DNA of 64,000 nucleotides from the NCBI GenBank assembly GCA_004026145.2, contig CP034985.2, forward strand, positions 6,703,851-6,767,850. The letters run 5' to 3'. Under the pieces are notes generated by a model. That model made no database searches. It worked only from the letters and a program-made list of their open reading frames with translations, and was not told the DNA's origin. Below, in pieces: positions 54,061-64,000 of this stretch. Numbering within the stretch: position 1 is the stretch's first letter; each line of letters opens with the position of its first letter. Origin of the DNA: Takifugu bimaculatus. Taxonomy: Eukaryota > Chordata > Actinopteri > Tetraodontiformes > Tetraodontidae. The translations under genes and the position numbers were made by a program.

Positions 54061-55640
54061 CTTTCCAATCAAATCTTTTTTTTTTGACACAAATCTAAAA
54101 GAAAAAGCCCCTGCAGGATATATCCTCTGTGAACATGAATGGAAGGTGGTTGGAACAAAAGCCAAACAATCCAGTATTGTGAATGTTTATCTACGATTAC
54201 TTTATATATACAGTATATGTATAAAAGTGGGTGGTACCAGTGTATGAATTTGTGGTATGAAATGAGCTGGCTGTTTAGGAGGGCAAATTACTTTGTAAGA
54301 CTATTAATATATTCTAATATTTAAAAATGACAAATGTGTATATATCTATGCTTATAACTATATTTGAGTCATATATTTTGTATGTCGATGTAAGCAACAA
54401 CTCAGAAAATGGAAAAATCAGATACAAATCCCAGTTATCCCAGATGTTGTATATAAATTGGATTTAATTGAGAATTGGTCCTAGTTTAAACTGCAAATCT
54501 GTTGGTTTGGGGGTTATTTTCCATTGATGGAAGCAGCATTTCAGGCTGGAGAGACGTCACGTAACAGAACATTTGTTTTGAGTTCTGTCGGTTGAATTTG
54601 ATATTATCACTGGTTGTGTTATATTGTAATGCCTTCATTGTTTTTAGATCTGTCCTGATAGTCTTATTTTGGTCAAGCTCTGCCCCCACCGGCCCCAGTT
54701 CTACCTCAGATTCGGACACCCATACCCCAATAAGCACTTGCAATCCTGTTTCTTTGACAAAAAAAAAATTGCATGTTTAATATATTTTTGTTGTTTTGTT
54801 CATCAAATAAAGCACAAATTAAGCAACAGAGCCTCAAGCCTTTTGTTGCAAATGGATAGATGATAGAGCTGCATCGGAGAGATACACAATAAAGATCCGG
54901 GGAACACTTAAACCTCTGAGGATGCTAGAAAGGGCCCCTGTTTACATCAGGTTTAAGAGACTAGTCTGAAGACCAAAGGATGAAGAACCCCGTCCGGAGT
55001 GACCTTGGGTCTATTCTCCAGTGAACCCATCGCCCTCAGGAGGAGGAACAGGGGTCTGGGTCTGTAAAATACACATAAATCTAGGATACTCCATCTTGAA
55101 TACCAGCCTGCAATGAAACCAGGACTCAATCTAATTAATGAGATTGTATTTTACCACGAGAGTATTTAACCTCCTGTGTGTAAAACCTCACTTCAGCACT
55201 CTTACCTATCTGCTGAGGCCTCCCCACCTTTTAAATAATAAATTCCAAGGCAGCCTGCACTGAAAGGTTGATTTTTTTTTTTAGCTGCCGTTTTGACTAA
55301 ACTCTAATACGCTGCACGTATGGGCAATTATGTTTACCCACCAGATGAGCCAAAGGGTTTAAGTAGAGATAATGACTGGTTTTCCCAAGATGACACACAG
55401 GCATTTCTTTATTATCAGTTTATTTCATGCATGATGAATGTTTCTCCAATCAAATGGTCATTGTGGATTTCCTGGAAACCCTATAATGAGACCCGGGGGT
55501 CCACCCAGGTGATTTACGCACTCCAGGTGCACAATACACAGTATAATCACACCCAAAAAGCGACACGCCGGTGTCTGTGTCGAGTTCTTTATCTACAATA
55601 TGTACTGCAAGTCCTCCCAGTGCTGTTCACCCAACCGGAC
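54061..55640. other. begain 3' UTR and begain/rdh14 convergent interval
   Basis: AT-rich begain 3' UTR with AATAAA at 54806-54811 and 54888-54893. A reverse-strand AATAAA at 55408-55413 is a candidate for rdh14. The sequence between 54900 and 55400 shows no recognisable gene or repeat. Confidence 0.55.
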
Positions 55641-57203
55641 TCAGTCAGTGAGTCCCACCATCCTCCTGCTTATGTCCCACAGTCTCTTGGCTGCCTGCTC
55701 ATCTGTAGCTTTGGGCATCAGCTCCTCCTCCTCACAGTTCGCGAAGCACTTCCCGGACACACCCTCCACCTCTGGTGAGCAAGCCAGGTAGAGAGGAGTC
55801 TGTGCACCTTCCAACGGACTCTTGAAGAAGACCAGCGAAGCGAGGTGGAAGAGCGGTTTTGCCAGGAAAGGCATTTGGACATGCCTGCCTAATCTGGTCC
55901 TCACTATGCCAGGGGTTAGAGCATTGACGGTGACCCCCGTACCCTCCAGCTGGCGCGCCAGTTCCAGTGTGAACAGCAAGTTGGCCAACTTGCTCTGACT
56001 GTAGCAGAAAGCCTTGTCGTAGCTCTTTTCACTATTCAGGTCGTCAAAGTTGATGTCGCCGTACTTGTAAAGCTTAGAGGACACCACAACAATGCGGCTG
56101 GGAGACGATGCCTTCAAGAGATCCAGTAACAGGTGAGTCAGGAGGAAGTGACCAAGATGATTCACACCGAACTGCATCTCAAAACCGTCCTCGGTCTTTG
56201 AGTAAGGACACTGGTAGATACCAGCATTGTTGATGAGGACGTCGATCTTTTCTTCCTCCTGCAGAGTAAGAGAAATGTAAATAAGTTGTCATTTTAAAAA
56301 AGAAGCCATATAAACTTCTATCTGCAAACATCAACGTTTGCGTTATATTTTTTAAATAAATTTAATCTGCATAAAGGTTGTGACTTGGGCATCGTGCAAC
56401 TCTGTTATCAGATTGAAATTTCACTATAATGCAATTATATTTAGGAGTTACTTAAGAAATCGTAAGCTACTTATCTTTTTTCACTTTAAAATCAAATGAA
56501 CTGCCAATCACATAAATAGAACGTAGAAAATGTCTCTCAGACAGACAGAATGTGAAGATTTCTAGTGGTAATTGACGGTAAATACGGGCTCATTTCATTT
56601 AGGTGTTAAGAAACTTAAACATGCATTTATCTATATATCTATATCTCTCTCTCATATATATATAAGGTTCATTCTTTAGGAGTCGGCCAGACTAAAACGT
56701 TTGTAAAACTGCCCTTTAAACTGCACAACACGATGTGCGAAACAACTAGAAGTACTTTCTAAAGCTTATGCAACACAATAACAGAGCAGATACAGAAGCT
56801 GCCAGTGTCCATTAATGGACACTGACCTTCCAGGAAGGTCTGGACCTACCTCAATGATCTCCTCGCAGAACTTTCGGACCGACCTAAGAGAAGCGAGGTC
56901 CAGGTGCTTGATGACCACCTCCCCTTGTTCTGGTCCAGCTTGATTCTTGAGGTCCTGGGCCGCCTCCTGGGCGCTCTGCTGGTCTCTGCAGGCCATGACA
57001 ACCCGGGCTTGGAGTTTCAGTAATTCCCCAGCCAGGGCTTTCCCGATGCCGCAGTTCGCCCCGGTTACAATGACCGTTTTTCCTCGCATGGTGTCTGCGG
57101 GATAACGAAGCAGTTTGACGGCTTTCTGTACCGGGAACAACCGGCGCATGAGGAGCAGGACCCCACCGCCAACAATAGCAGCTATAAGCAACGGAGTGGA
57201 CAT
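55641..57203 (-). CDS. rdh14: Retinol dehydrogenase 14 (short-chain dehydrogenase)
   Basis: This is a membrane-anchored, NADP(H)-using short-chain dehydrogenase/reductase that interconverts retinal and retinol. Two coding exons: 56850-57203 and 55641-56258, joined in phase 0 by a 591-base GT-AG intron with (TA)/(TCTA)-rich sequence. The product is 323 residues (human 336). The N-terminal anchor is LLIAAIVGGGVLLLM. The cofactor motif is TGANCGIG, followed by NNAG in DVLINNAGIYQCPYSKTEDG and the catalytic YxxxK in CYSQSKLAN. The end is LWDISRRMVGLTD. The start is the ATG at 57203; an in-frame extension upstream begins only with TTG. The frame is clean. Its 5' end has been partly copied about 1 kb upstream (58107-58190). 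In human, RDH14 adjoins NT5C1B. Confidence 0.95.
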
Positions 57204-57711
57204 GTAAACCGAGCGAAAATAGCGTCGCAAAGAGTATTATATGTTCATGTTACAGGATTGCCCCAGAAGTACTTACTACATACTACGGAAGTACTTACTA
57301 CGTACATTAGACAAAAAGAATATTAAAAAAAATGCAATTTCATTATTGTGAAAAAAATATGGCTCAGATGTGCTAATAAATTAACAAAGGTGTAAAAGAA
57401 TATACGTTTATACCGTAACAAAACAAGCAGCGCTAACTAACGGCACGAGCTGCAGAACTCATAAACACTTCCGGGGCGTAGTTGCTACATTAGCCGTCAG
57501 TCAAAATGTAGCGTTTATTATGTGTGATATACTGTTATTTTAAAAATGATAACGTATAAATGTCAAAAGCAAAACACTAATACTGTATCGATTACGCGTA
57601 ACAAAAGCGATATGGAACCAGGTTATATTGACAAAAATACAAAAGTGTCCTTCGAGCCGGAACCAGCGACCTAAGGATGTCTGTGTAACCGCTACAGTCC
57701 TCCGCTCTACC
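57121..57711 (-). repeat. Left copy of the rdh14-start/tRNA-Tyr duplication
   Basis: From inside rdh14 exon 1 (57121) through its upstream region to a broken tRNA-Tyr. Matches 58111-58591 in the same orientation, for example the block CGGCACGAGCTGCAGAACTC occurs at about 57440 and 58273. The copies share the order rdh14 start, promoter block, tRNA. The right copy lacks about 160 bases just upstream of the start codon. Confidence 0.85.
57648..57711 (-). pseudogene. tRNA-Tyr pseudogene
   Basis: Reads as the 3' part of tRNA-Tyr: anticodon arm with GTA, 13-base intron and T arm. It lacks five bases in the T loop (seen by comparison with 58517-58522) and its 5' acceptor strand and most of the D arm are replaced by unrelated sequence. 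It cannot fold as a tRNA. Confidence 0.85.
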
Positions 57712-57739
57712 AGCTCCAGCCAGTCGCGTCGCCGATTCA

Positions 57740-58040
57740 GAAATTCGAAAGCCAATCGTCTGCGCGATTCAATCTTTCAACAGCCAATCGCCTGCGCTTT
57801 TCAATCTTTCAACAGCCAATCGCCTGCGCTTTTCAATCTTTCAACAGCCAATCATATGCGTGATTCAATCTTTCAACAGCCAATCGCCTGCGCTTTTCGA
57901 TCTTTCAACAGCCAATCATATGCGTGATTCAATCTTTCAACAGCCAATCATCTGCGCGATTCAATCTTTCAACAGCCAATCGCCTGTGCTTTTCAATCTT
58001 TCAACAGCCAATCGTCTGCGCGATTCAATCTTTCGACAGT
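57740..58040. repeat. 32-bp minisatellite carrying CCAAT boxes
   Basis: The unit is CAATCTTTCAACAGCCAATC plus a 12-base variable tail of three types (ending GCGCTTTT, GCGTGATT or GCGCGATT). CCAAT starts at 57752, 57784, 57816, 57848, 57880, 57912, 57944, 57976 and 58008: nine boxes at an exact 32-base period. A tenth isolated box lies at 58085. The array sits between the two tRNA copies, about 550-800 bases upstream of rdh14. Confidence 0.95.
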
Positions 58041-58106
58041 GTTCCCCGGTTTAAATTAAACTGCGGTCTCAATCTTTGGAAAAGCCAATCGATCCTAGAG
58101 TTAGGG

Positions 58107-58190
58107 TTAGGCTTTCTGTACCGGGAACAACCGGCGCATGAGGAGCAGGACCCCACCGCCAACAACAGCGGCTATAAGCGGAGTGGACAT
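58107..58190 (-). pseudogene. Duplicated rdh14 start fragment
   Basis: A copy of the first 28 codons of rdh14 with one codon deleted. It keeps the ATG and the whole membrane anchor (LIAAVVGGGVLLLMRRLF) and then meets a TAA formed by CCCTAA-like sequence, leaving a 27-residue open frame. It may be transcribed from the duplicated promoter, but there is no evidence for a product. Confidence 0.8.
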
Positions 58191-58591
58191 CGATTATTAA
58201 CAGTGACGCAAATTAACAAAGATGTAAAAGAATACACGTTTATACAGTAACAAAACAAGCAGCGCTAATTAACGGCACGAGCTGCAGAACTCATAAACAC
58301 TTCCGGGGCGTAGTTGCTACATTAGCCGTCATTATTATGTGTGATATACTGTTTATTATAAAGAGTAAAAGAACATTTAAGTCCCTCCAGTCCCTGTTAT
58401 TATCATAACGTATAAATGTCAAAAGCAAAAGACTAATACTGTATCAATTACGCGTAACAAAAGCGATATGGAACCAGGCTATGTTGACAAAAATGCAAAA
58501 AAGTGTCCTTCGAGCCGGATTTGAACCAGCGACCTAAGGATGCCTGTGTAACCGCTACAGTCCTCCGCTCTACCAACTGAGCTATCGAAGG
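58111..58591 (-). repeat. Right copy of the rdh14-start/tRNA-Tyr duplication
   Basis: Partner of 57121-57711, carrying the intact tRNA-Tyr. It has a private insertion near 58356-58397 (ATAAAGAGTAAAAGAACATT...). Because this copy has the working tRNA and the left copy the working rdh14 start, each copy has kept a different part. Confidence 0.85.
58506..58591 (-). tRNA. tRNA-Tyr (GTA) with 13-base intron
   Basis: Transfer RNA for tyrosine. The 86-base gene is 73 bases of tRNA plus a 13-base intron (58542-58554) after position 37, the normal place for tRNA-Tyr. The anticodon GTA is at 58556-58558. A box TAGCTCAGTTGG and B box GGTTCAAATCC are intact, the acceptor stem CCTTCGA pairs with TCGAAGG, and the discriminator is A. 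A run of T on the transcribed strand (58495-58500) gives a Pol III terminator directly downstream. CCA is not encoded, as expected in eukaryotes. Confidence 0.97.
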
Positions 58592-60189
58592 CTCGACGAG
58601 CGCCTCTACATCGAATCGCATTTCGAAAATAGAAGGATAAATAGAATAGGTGATTCGTGATTTTTATTTGCCGCAGACGTTGCCCCAAAACTAAACCATG
58701 TAAGCGGAACCAATTCACTGAAACGTGTCCGTGCGTGTTTTTATTTTCGGACGGCAAGCTTATACACATCGTTGCTGCTACCTCCTGGTAGAAGTGAAAT
58801 GTAGCACAATCTGTCTCCTCAGCTCGCTTTATTAGGTTCTTTATTCACATAGTGCGTTTTTAGAGCAGACTTGTTTCTTTCCCAATAATTCAATCATAAC
58901 GTTGACGATTTTGTTTTTGTAGAATCCAGGCAGATTAAATATTCTGAATAAATATTTTTATTTGTCGATATACGTCACGAAACATTTTGCAATAAATATT
59001 TTCTATTATAATTTAATGTGGGTGGACATTTAAATTTGGCAAGTAATATTTGAGAGGAAATTTTGTTCATAGGCTTATTAGGCTAAATAAAACAAAATGA
59101 TGGTCATATTCCAGGCTAAAGAATTTCTAATGGATTTCCAACAACAAAAAATATTTCAGCGGGGGGGAAAAACAAGAAAAGAGAGATTCAACTTCCTTGG
59201 AGTTTAAAACGTTCTTTTATACCACATAACAACACAGGTTGCCTTTATCTGGATTTAATATGCGATACAGGTTGTTATGAATAAATTAAACACTCTCATT
59301 CAGGTTGACACCCGAACAAAACTGCGCTCTACTGCCATCTGCAGGCAGACTTTAAGCATTACAAGCGTTGTTTGCCTAAGACCCACATCGTGCGTGCGCG
59401 TGCGCGTGTGTATTCTGCTAAGAAAAATCGCTACTGCTGTAGGATGATTCCCAGTTTCACCACAAGGTGCCACTCAGTCATTATTATTCAGCAAAAGGCC
59501 TTATTATTCAGCAAAAGGCCTCCGACATTTAAGGAGTCCCCAATTTGCCCGCAGTGCCCAGGTAGGGGGACATTTAAGCACCTCCTCAGCTGCTTTCCAG
59601 TAGCTCTTGGGCAGGTATGTTTGGTGCAAAGTTAAGCCAACCCACTGGAGAAGCTATCAGAATGGGAATCAGCAGCAGCAGACGATCCTGCCAGTCTCCG
59701 GATCAGGAGAGGAGATCCACGGAGCTTAATGCCACCTGAGCAGCCGTTGCAGGGTCATCTGGAAGAGTGTGCAGGAGGGTGCGTGAGCTGAAGCACCAAT
59801 GACAGCAGATTACATCACTGATGAGGTGTTCAGGGCATCCAAGAGACGTGATTTACCAAGCATGAATCTAACTCCGGATCTGTGTTGAGAAAGCCTGTTG
59901 CTTAAATGTGAGTCAGAAAAGAATTGCAATGTCCAAACTAAAATAAGTTCAGAACTTGCATTTATAACTGGCAGCAGGAGAACAGTAATTAAGCAACCAC
60001 TCGAGATGACTGACGCTGAAGAACCGACTCTTAAAAAAAAGTCTACAAAATTTAAATGTTCCAGGATTTAAAAGGAAGTGAAATCAAAATAAGACTGCTT
60101 TAAAAAAAACAGACATGTCACATGACATTTTTGACTGATACCCAGAAAAAACACACACTTCAATAGAGACATTGTCCACATTCAAAAGA
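58592..60189. other. Intergenic region between tRNA-Tyr and the susd6 3' end
   Basis: AT-rich sequence with no gene recognised. It includes an exact 20-bp tandem duplication (59481-59500 and 59501-59520), a probable retroelement fragment (59500-59640) and a CTCF-like motif on the minus strand near 59329-59347 (GCAGATGGCAGTAG). Confidence 0.45.
59500..59640 (+). mobile_element. Retroelement fragment with zinc-binding motif
   Basis: The plus strand reads SPICPQCPGRGTFKHLLSCF followed by PVALGQ. The pattern CxxC...GRGTxxHhLxxCxxALG is that of the zinc-binding region after the reverse transcriptase in fish LINE-type and related elements. It is open only over about 50 codons and is a relic. Confidence 0.5.
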
Positions 60190-62262
60190 AAACTTTAATT
60201 AGAAAGTTATATACACATTGTAAAATTAAATTAAACTTTGTACAAATATTAAATTACTATCTTCACACCCACTGCCATCGAACAGGGGGAAACCAAAAAG
60301 CTGAAAGCATTGACAGAAAAGGATCAGGTGTACTTTTTAAAGCCTGTGTTCTTCTTTTTTTTTGCAGGGAAGCGACACTGTACAACAGTGCTTCTGAACA
60401 TAATTTAACTTGTTCCTTTCCTGGTGAATTTCAATGCCAGCTTGTAGCAGAAAAAGAAGTAAAGAAAATGAAACATGGGTGGTTGTAGGTTCATCATCGT
60501 CACAGTAGCTGGAGAAGCGGGGGGAAGACAGGAGGACGGACATTTGCCTTGTCATGTCCAAGAACACTCACAAAAACAAACATGATAAATAGGTTTATGC
60601 ATAGGATAGAAAATAAGGCCTTTGGGAAAAAGGAATAATGTAAAGCAACAAATGTGGAGGCTTGAGACTACACATCCAATTAAATAAAAAATGTACAAGT
60701 CTAAGGCAACATTCCATTTGCATTATTAATGAAGCCACAGACACCAACAGCCACAAATGGCAAATCAATTGGAAATTTTAAAAGACATCCGGTCTGCAGG
60801 CTTTCTTTTGTTTTTTTATATAAGCCTGTAAACTATTTCTCAGGAAGCCTTTGACTGCGGTTGTTTCCTGGGAAACCAGCTTAAAATTGCGAGGGATCGT
60901 TTGAAAGGAAATGACTCCTATGTCTCTTAACATTTGGCATTAAAAAGGCGTGCATGTCGCAGCGTTCTCGACAGAAAGTGGCGAGTCTCACTACAGCGTG
61001 AAAGTGGGAGAGACTTGGGGTTTTCCATCCATTCAACAGAAGATAATTAACATTCTACCTGGAGAACAGATGGATAATACACACACTGTGGAAAGGGCCC
61101 CCTGCCTGAAGTGATGCTACTTTGTTCACGACTCGTTCGGTGCTGGAGTGGTTACATTTCTGGAGGTGACAGAGAGAGACAATGTGCAGCCAGACTGATG
61201 GGCGGAGAAGCGAATCAGATTGTGTCGAGGCCTACTACAATAGGACATGTCATTTCCTGTCTAGATGCGCGCATACCGAACACACACATGCACTCAGATT
61301 CAGCGGCTGAAAGCAGACCGAGCCACCCCACACCAGGCAATAAATACGGTGAGGAAAATACAATTAAACAACCCTTTCACGAGCCCTGTAGATGCGTTTC
61401 CCGACAGACCGTGACATCATGTCTCGATGTCGCTGGAATCAGAACGCCCGTCTAACCACACTCGTCGACAGGAGCAACACCTCCCAGATGTGCTGTGTGC
61501 AGCTGGCAGCCCACAAAGAGCAAGTTCCTCCTACAGTTGTGATGTGGTTGTTCTACGACGCTGCGCGCTGCTTTTGGTTCCTTGAAATGATTCTCCATCT
61601 CACCCCACATGCAAGATACCATCAGACACAGCACAGCACGTGTGCAAAAGGGGGGGGGGGGTTTCATGCTTCCTACAGATGAGCCACCGTGCTGTGACAA
61701 GGAACTAAAAAAGACCCATGCACCATTCACAAAGTGGGCTGCAACGCAAAAAAGGGCCGCCACCGGCGACTTTTCAAGTACGAGTCGGAAGACTGTTCTG
61801 ATTCTGATGGCATCGGGAGGTCATTTTACAAGTTATTTCATTTTTTTTTCTCAAGTGCTGCCAGCCACAGTTGTTTGAGCTCAATTGTTAAAAAGAAGCC
61901 GTGAAAAGACAGAACCGCAGCTGGAAGGCAAGTTTATATTAAGACAAAGCCTATAGTACACAACCAGGACTCAGAACATATGTTTAACTCCTATACTTAG
62001 ATTTGACAAGTTTGTCTGCAGTTTCCTCCAGTTGGGGAGGGGTCGTTTGGTGCCCCATCAGTGACGCGGTGAGCAATGGTCACTGGTTTTGCTCGTGTGA
62101 CAATGGAGAAGATGTTTCATGAGGAATGGTGCAGTTGTAGTCTTTGCTGTGCTGGCCGCTGCTGGGAGGGCATCACTGATGTCAGATGCCAGCGATAATC
62201 AGTCCAGACCAGCAGAGGAAACAGAGAATGGGGCTCTCGAGCTGATAGCAGGCTGGCAGGCT
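60190..62262 (-). other. susd6 3' untranslated region
   Basis: About 2 kb after the susd6 stop with no other gene. The reverse-strand ATTAAA at 60194-60199 is the best poly(A) candidate. It contains a G run at 61651-61660. The open frames here are short and unrelated to known families. Confidence 0.5.
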
Positions 62263-64000
62263 TCATGCTTCCTTTAACAGGGGAATATCTGCAGGTCACA
62301 GAACAGACACAGTAAATCAGAGCAAAGTCTCCAGAGTCGGATGCCTACCTATCAACCATTAACACACTCCATTAATTCACCAAACCGGTTTCGGTGGAAC
62401 TGCTGGGCGTTTCCCGAGCGTCTTTAACGAAAATATCAGCAACCATTATCAAATTCTGTTTCTTTTTTCTACTGGATGCAAAGGCAAGAGCTTCAAACAT
62501 ATGAGACATTACTCCCTTAGTTAACAGAATGCTAACATGCTACTAGAAATGCTATCTCCGGGAGATTGTCTTCCACGCTACAGTGATGAAACAAAAATGA
62601 AACATTCTAGTTAAAATACAGCAAATATGATAAGTTTTCAATGAAGTCATTGGTATCTGTGTTTAAATATTCCTGTACTAACAGGTTACAATCTAAAGGT
62701 TTTATTAGAGTAGAATGAGTGTCTTCTTACCGTCAGAAAACTCGTCTGTGGAGGTGACAGGAAAGCAGACTATGTTGGTCGCTACTCTCAGAGTCTCTAC
62801 GAAGCGGGCAGCGGGGCGGCACATGCACCACCAGGGTGCTCTCTGGCCCATGCTGATGAAGAGGAGGAGCAGGAGGGGGCCTGATGGACGAGTACTGTCT
62901 CTGCGTGATGGTGGGAGGATGATGAGGAGGATGTGGATGGGAGACAGAAGTCTAAGTCTCTGTGATGGCGGGTTCTACTGGGGCCATGGCCCCCCGCAGC
63001 CCCTCGAGGAGGCCCCTCAGAGAAAACGATGGGGACGCGGGACTCGGAAGGATCCGGAGGAGGTGGAGGAGCAGGAGGTGGTCCAGAGGATTCCTGTAAT
63101 CCACTGCTTCCGTATACGGCCTCTTCGTATGACGGCAGCGTCACCCGGATTCCTTCCACCATGACGGAGCTGGGCTGGCCGGAGACTCCCTGCTCCCTCC
63201 TGAGGGGACACCAAAGACTGAGTCTGCATTCCCATCAGTACACTTTCTGCTCAATTCAGTTCATAATTATCTGCGTACACGTCGTTCAAAAGACTTGAAT
63301 GGTACCAGAGACCTCCGGCATTTTGTCATATTTATATAAGGGGCACCAAAAACAACAGTGTAATTTCAAAAATTGTGGAGAAGGAAAGACTGCAATGAGC
63401 TGATCTATAGGGAGGAAGACTGAGCTTGTAAACAAGGGGACGCACAACACAGCAGGAACAGCAGTGGTGAGTGACAACCACTTTACAGGAAGTTGCACTT
63501 CAGATCAGATCAGGTCAGATCATTAGTGAGCCGCAACAAAGCGCTAAAGACTGTGATGGGATTAGCTTCACTTTCGTTTCTTAAGAAAAATGCAAGCTAG
63601 AAAGGCGAGTCAACACAATAACCGTGCACTACACCAATAGATTACTAAATAACTACATATCTTACCTGCTCAGGTGAAAGGACTTGAGTTTGGGCTGTAC
63701 AAGTACAAAGAGCACCACTAAAAGCAGGATAAGAGCCACTGAGCTGGCTGTCGATGCCACAATTGACAGAGCCGGTATTCCCAGTGGAGATGACGGCTCC
63801 TTGTCTGTGGACAAAGAAAAGAAAATGTCATAAAATGTGACGTGTGTCACCAAATGATGCTTAAGGCTGCGACCAACAGACCTTGTGTAAGTCGACAGGT
63901 GATCTGCATGGGACTGTCCCACTCGCCGTTCTGGCAGGTGAGGAACTTGTAATCTGCCTTCAGAGCGTAGCCCTCGTCACAGAAGTACTCGATGACTGTT
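62263..64000 (-). CDS. susd6: Sushi domain-containing protein 6, 3' part (two apparent frameshifts)
   Basis: This is a type I membrane protein with one sushi (CCP) domain; the human protein is p53-induced and reported to act with TMEM127 and WWP2 to lower surface MHC-I. Exons in order: 63882-64000 (sushi part, partial: VIEYFCDEGYALKADYKFLT, CQNGEWDSPMQITCRL), 63666-63804 (membrane segment: LSIVASTASSVALILLLVVL then FVLVQPKLKSFHLSR), 62731-63199 (cytoplasmic tail with LPSYEEAVYGSSG, Pro-rich then Ser/His-rich) and 62263-62288 (DIPLLKEA and stop). The third exon is two bases too long: one extra base near 62802-62803 (breaking ...PLPA) and one near 62760-62761 (breaking ...HSLLS). Removing both restores phase and leads to the conserved DDIPLLKEA end. 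The 5' exons lie beyond the right edge. Confidence 0.93.

Noticed and set aside
57740..58040. CRISPR-like repeat array
   Set aside because: The 20-base constant part and 12-base variable part recur, but the variable parts are only three near-identical tails, the period is too short and there are no cas genes. It is a eukaryotic minisatellite.

Overview
The window is a gene-dense piece of a vertebrate nuclear genome, most likely a percomorph-type teleost fish. Evidence: spliced genes with GT-AG introns (many only about 75-100 bases), orthologues of vertebrate-specific genes, dispersed repeat sequence of a type common in fish genomes, many microsatellites, and a decayed hAT transposon. It is not bacterial and holds no CRISPR array, operon or prophage.

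Layout from left to right: the 5' end of cpsf2 (minus), head-to-head with ndufb1 (plus); riox1 (minus, 15 coding exons), head-to-head with extl3 (plus, 5 coding exons after a ~9.5 kb leader intron); a synaptotagmin-14/16 gene, probably syt16 (minus), tail-to-tail with extl3 and head-to-head with nt5c1b (plus); begain (plus, spread over ~16 kb and apparently carrying a long extra N-terminal exon); rdh14 (minus); a tandem duplication holding an rdh14 start fragment, a tRNA-Tyr pseudogene, a 32-bp CCAAT minisatellite and an intact intron-containing tRNA-Tyr (minus); and the 3' part of susd6 (minus), which runs off the right edge. Exon boundaries were read from splice sites, codon phase and the known family proteins.

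The genes do not form one pathway. They cover mRNA 3' processing (cpsf2), complex I (ndufb1), ribosome/histone hydroxylation (riox1), heparan sulfate synthesis (extl3), membrane/vesicle C2-domain biology (syt16), AMP breakdown (nt5c1b), the postsynaptic scaffold (begain), retinal reduction (rdh14) and a sushi-domain membrane protein (susd6). Most human counterparts lie on chromosome 14; nt5c1b and rdh14 are neighbours on human chromosome 2 and are still close here.

The most important technical observation is nine single-base insertions, and no deletions, that break otherwise conserved frames in five genes. Removing one base at each site restores exact codon-phase arithmetic, so they look like insertion-type sequence errors rather than biology. 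The most interesting biological observations are the rdh14/tRNA-Tyr duplication with a nine-fold CCAAT array at an exact 32-bp period, the (TG)12 splice acceptor of begain, the long N-terminal exon of begain, the Lys/Glu-rich exon of syt16 and the intron-rich riox1. I found no wholly new system.
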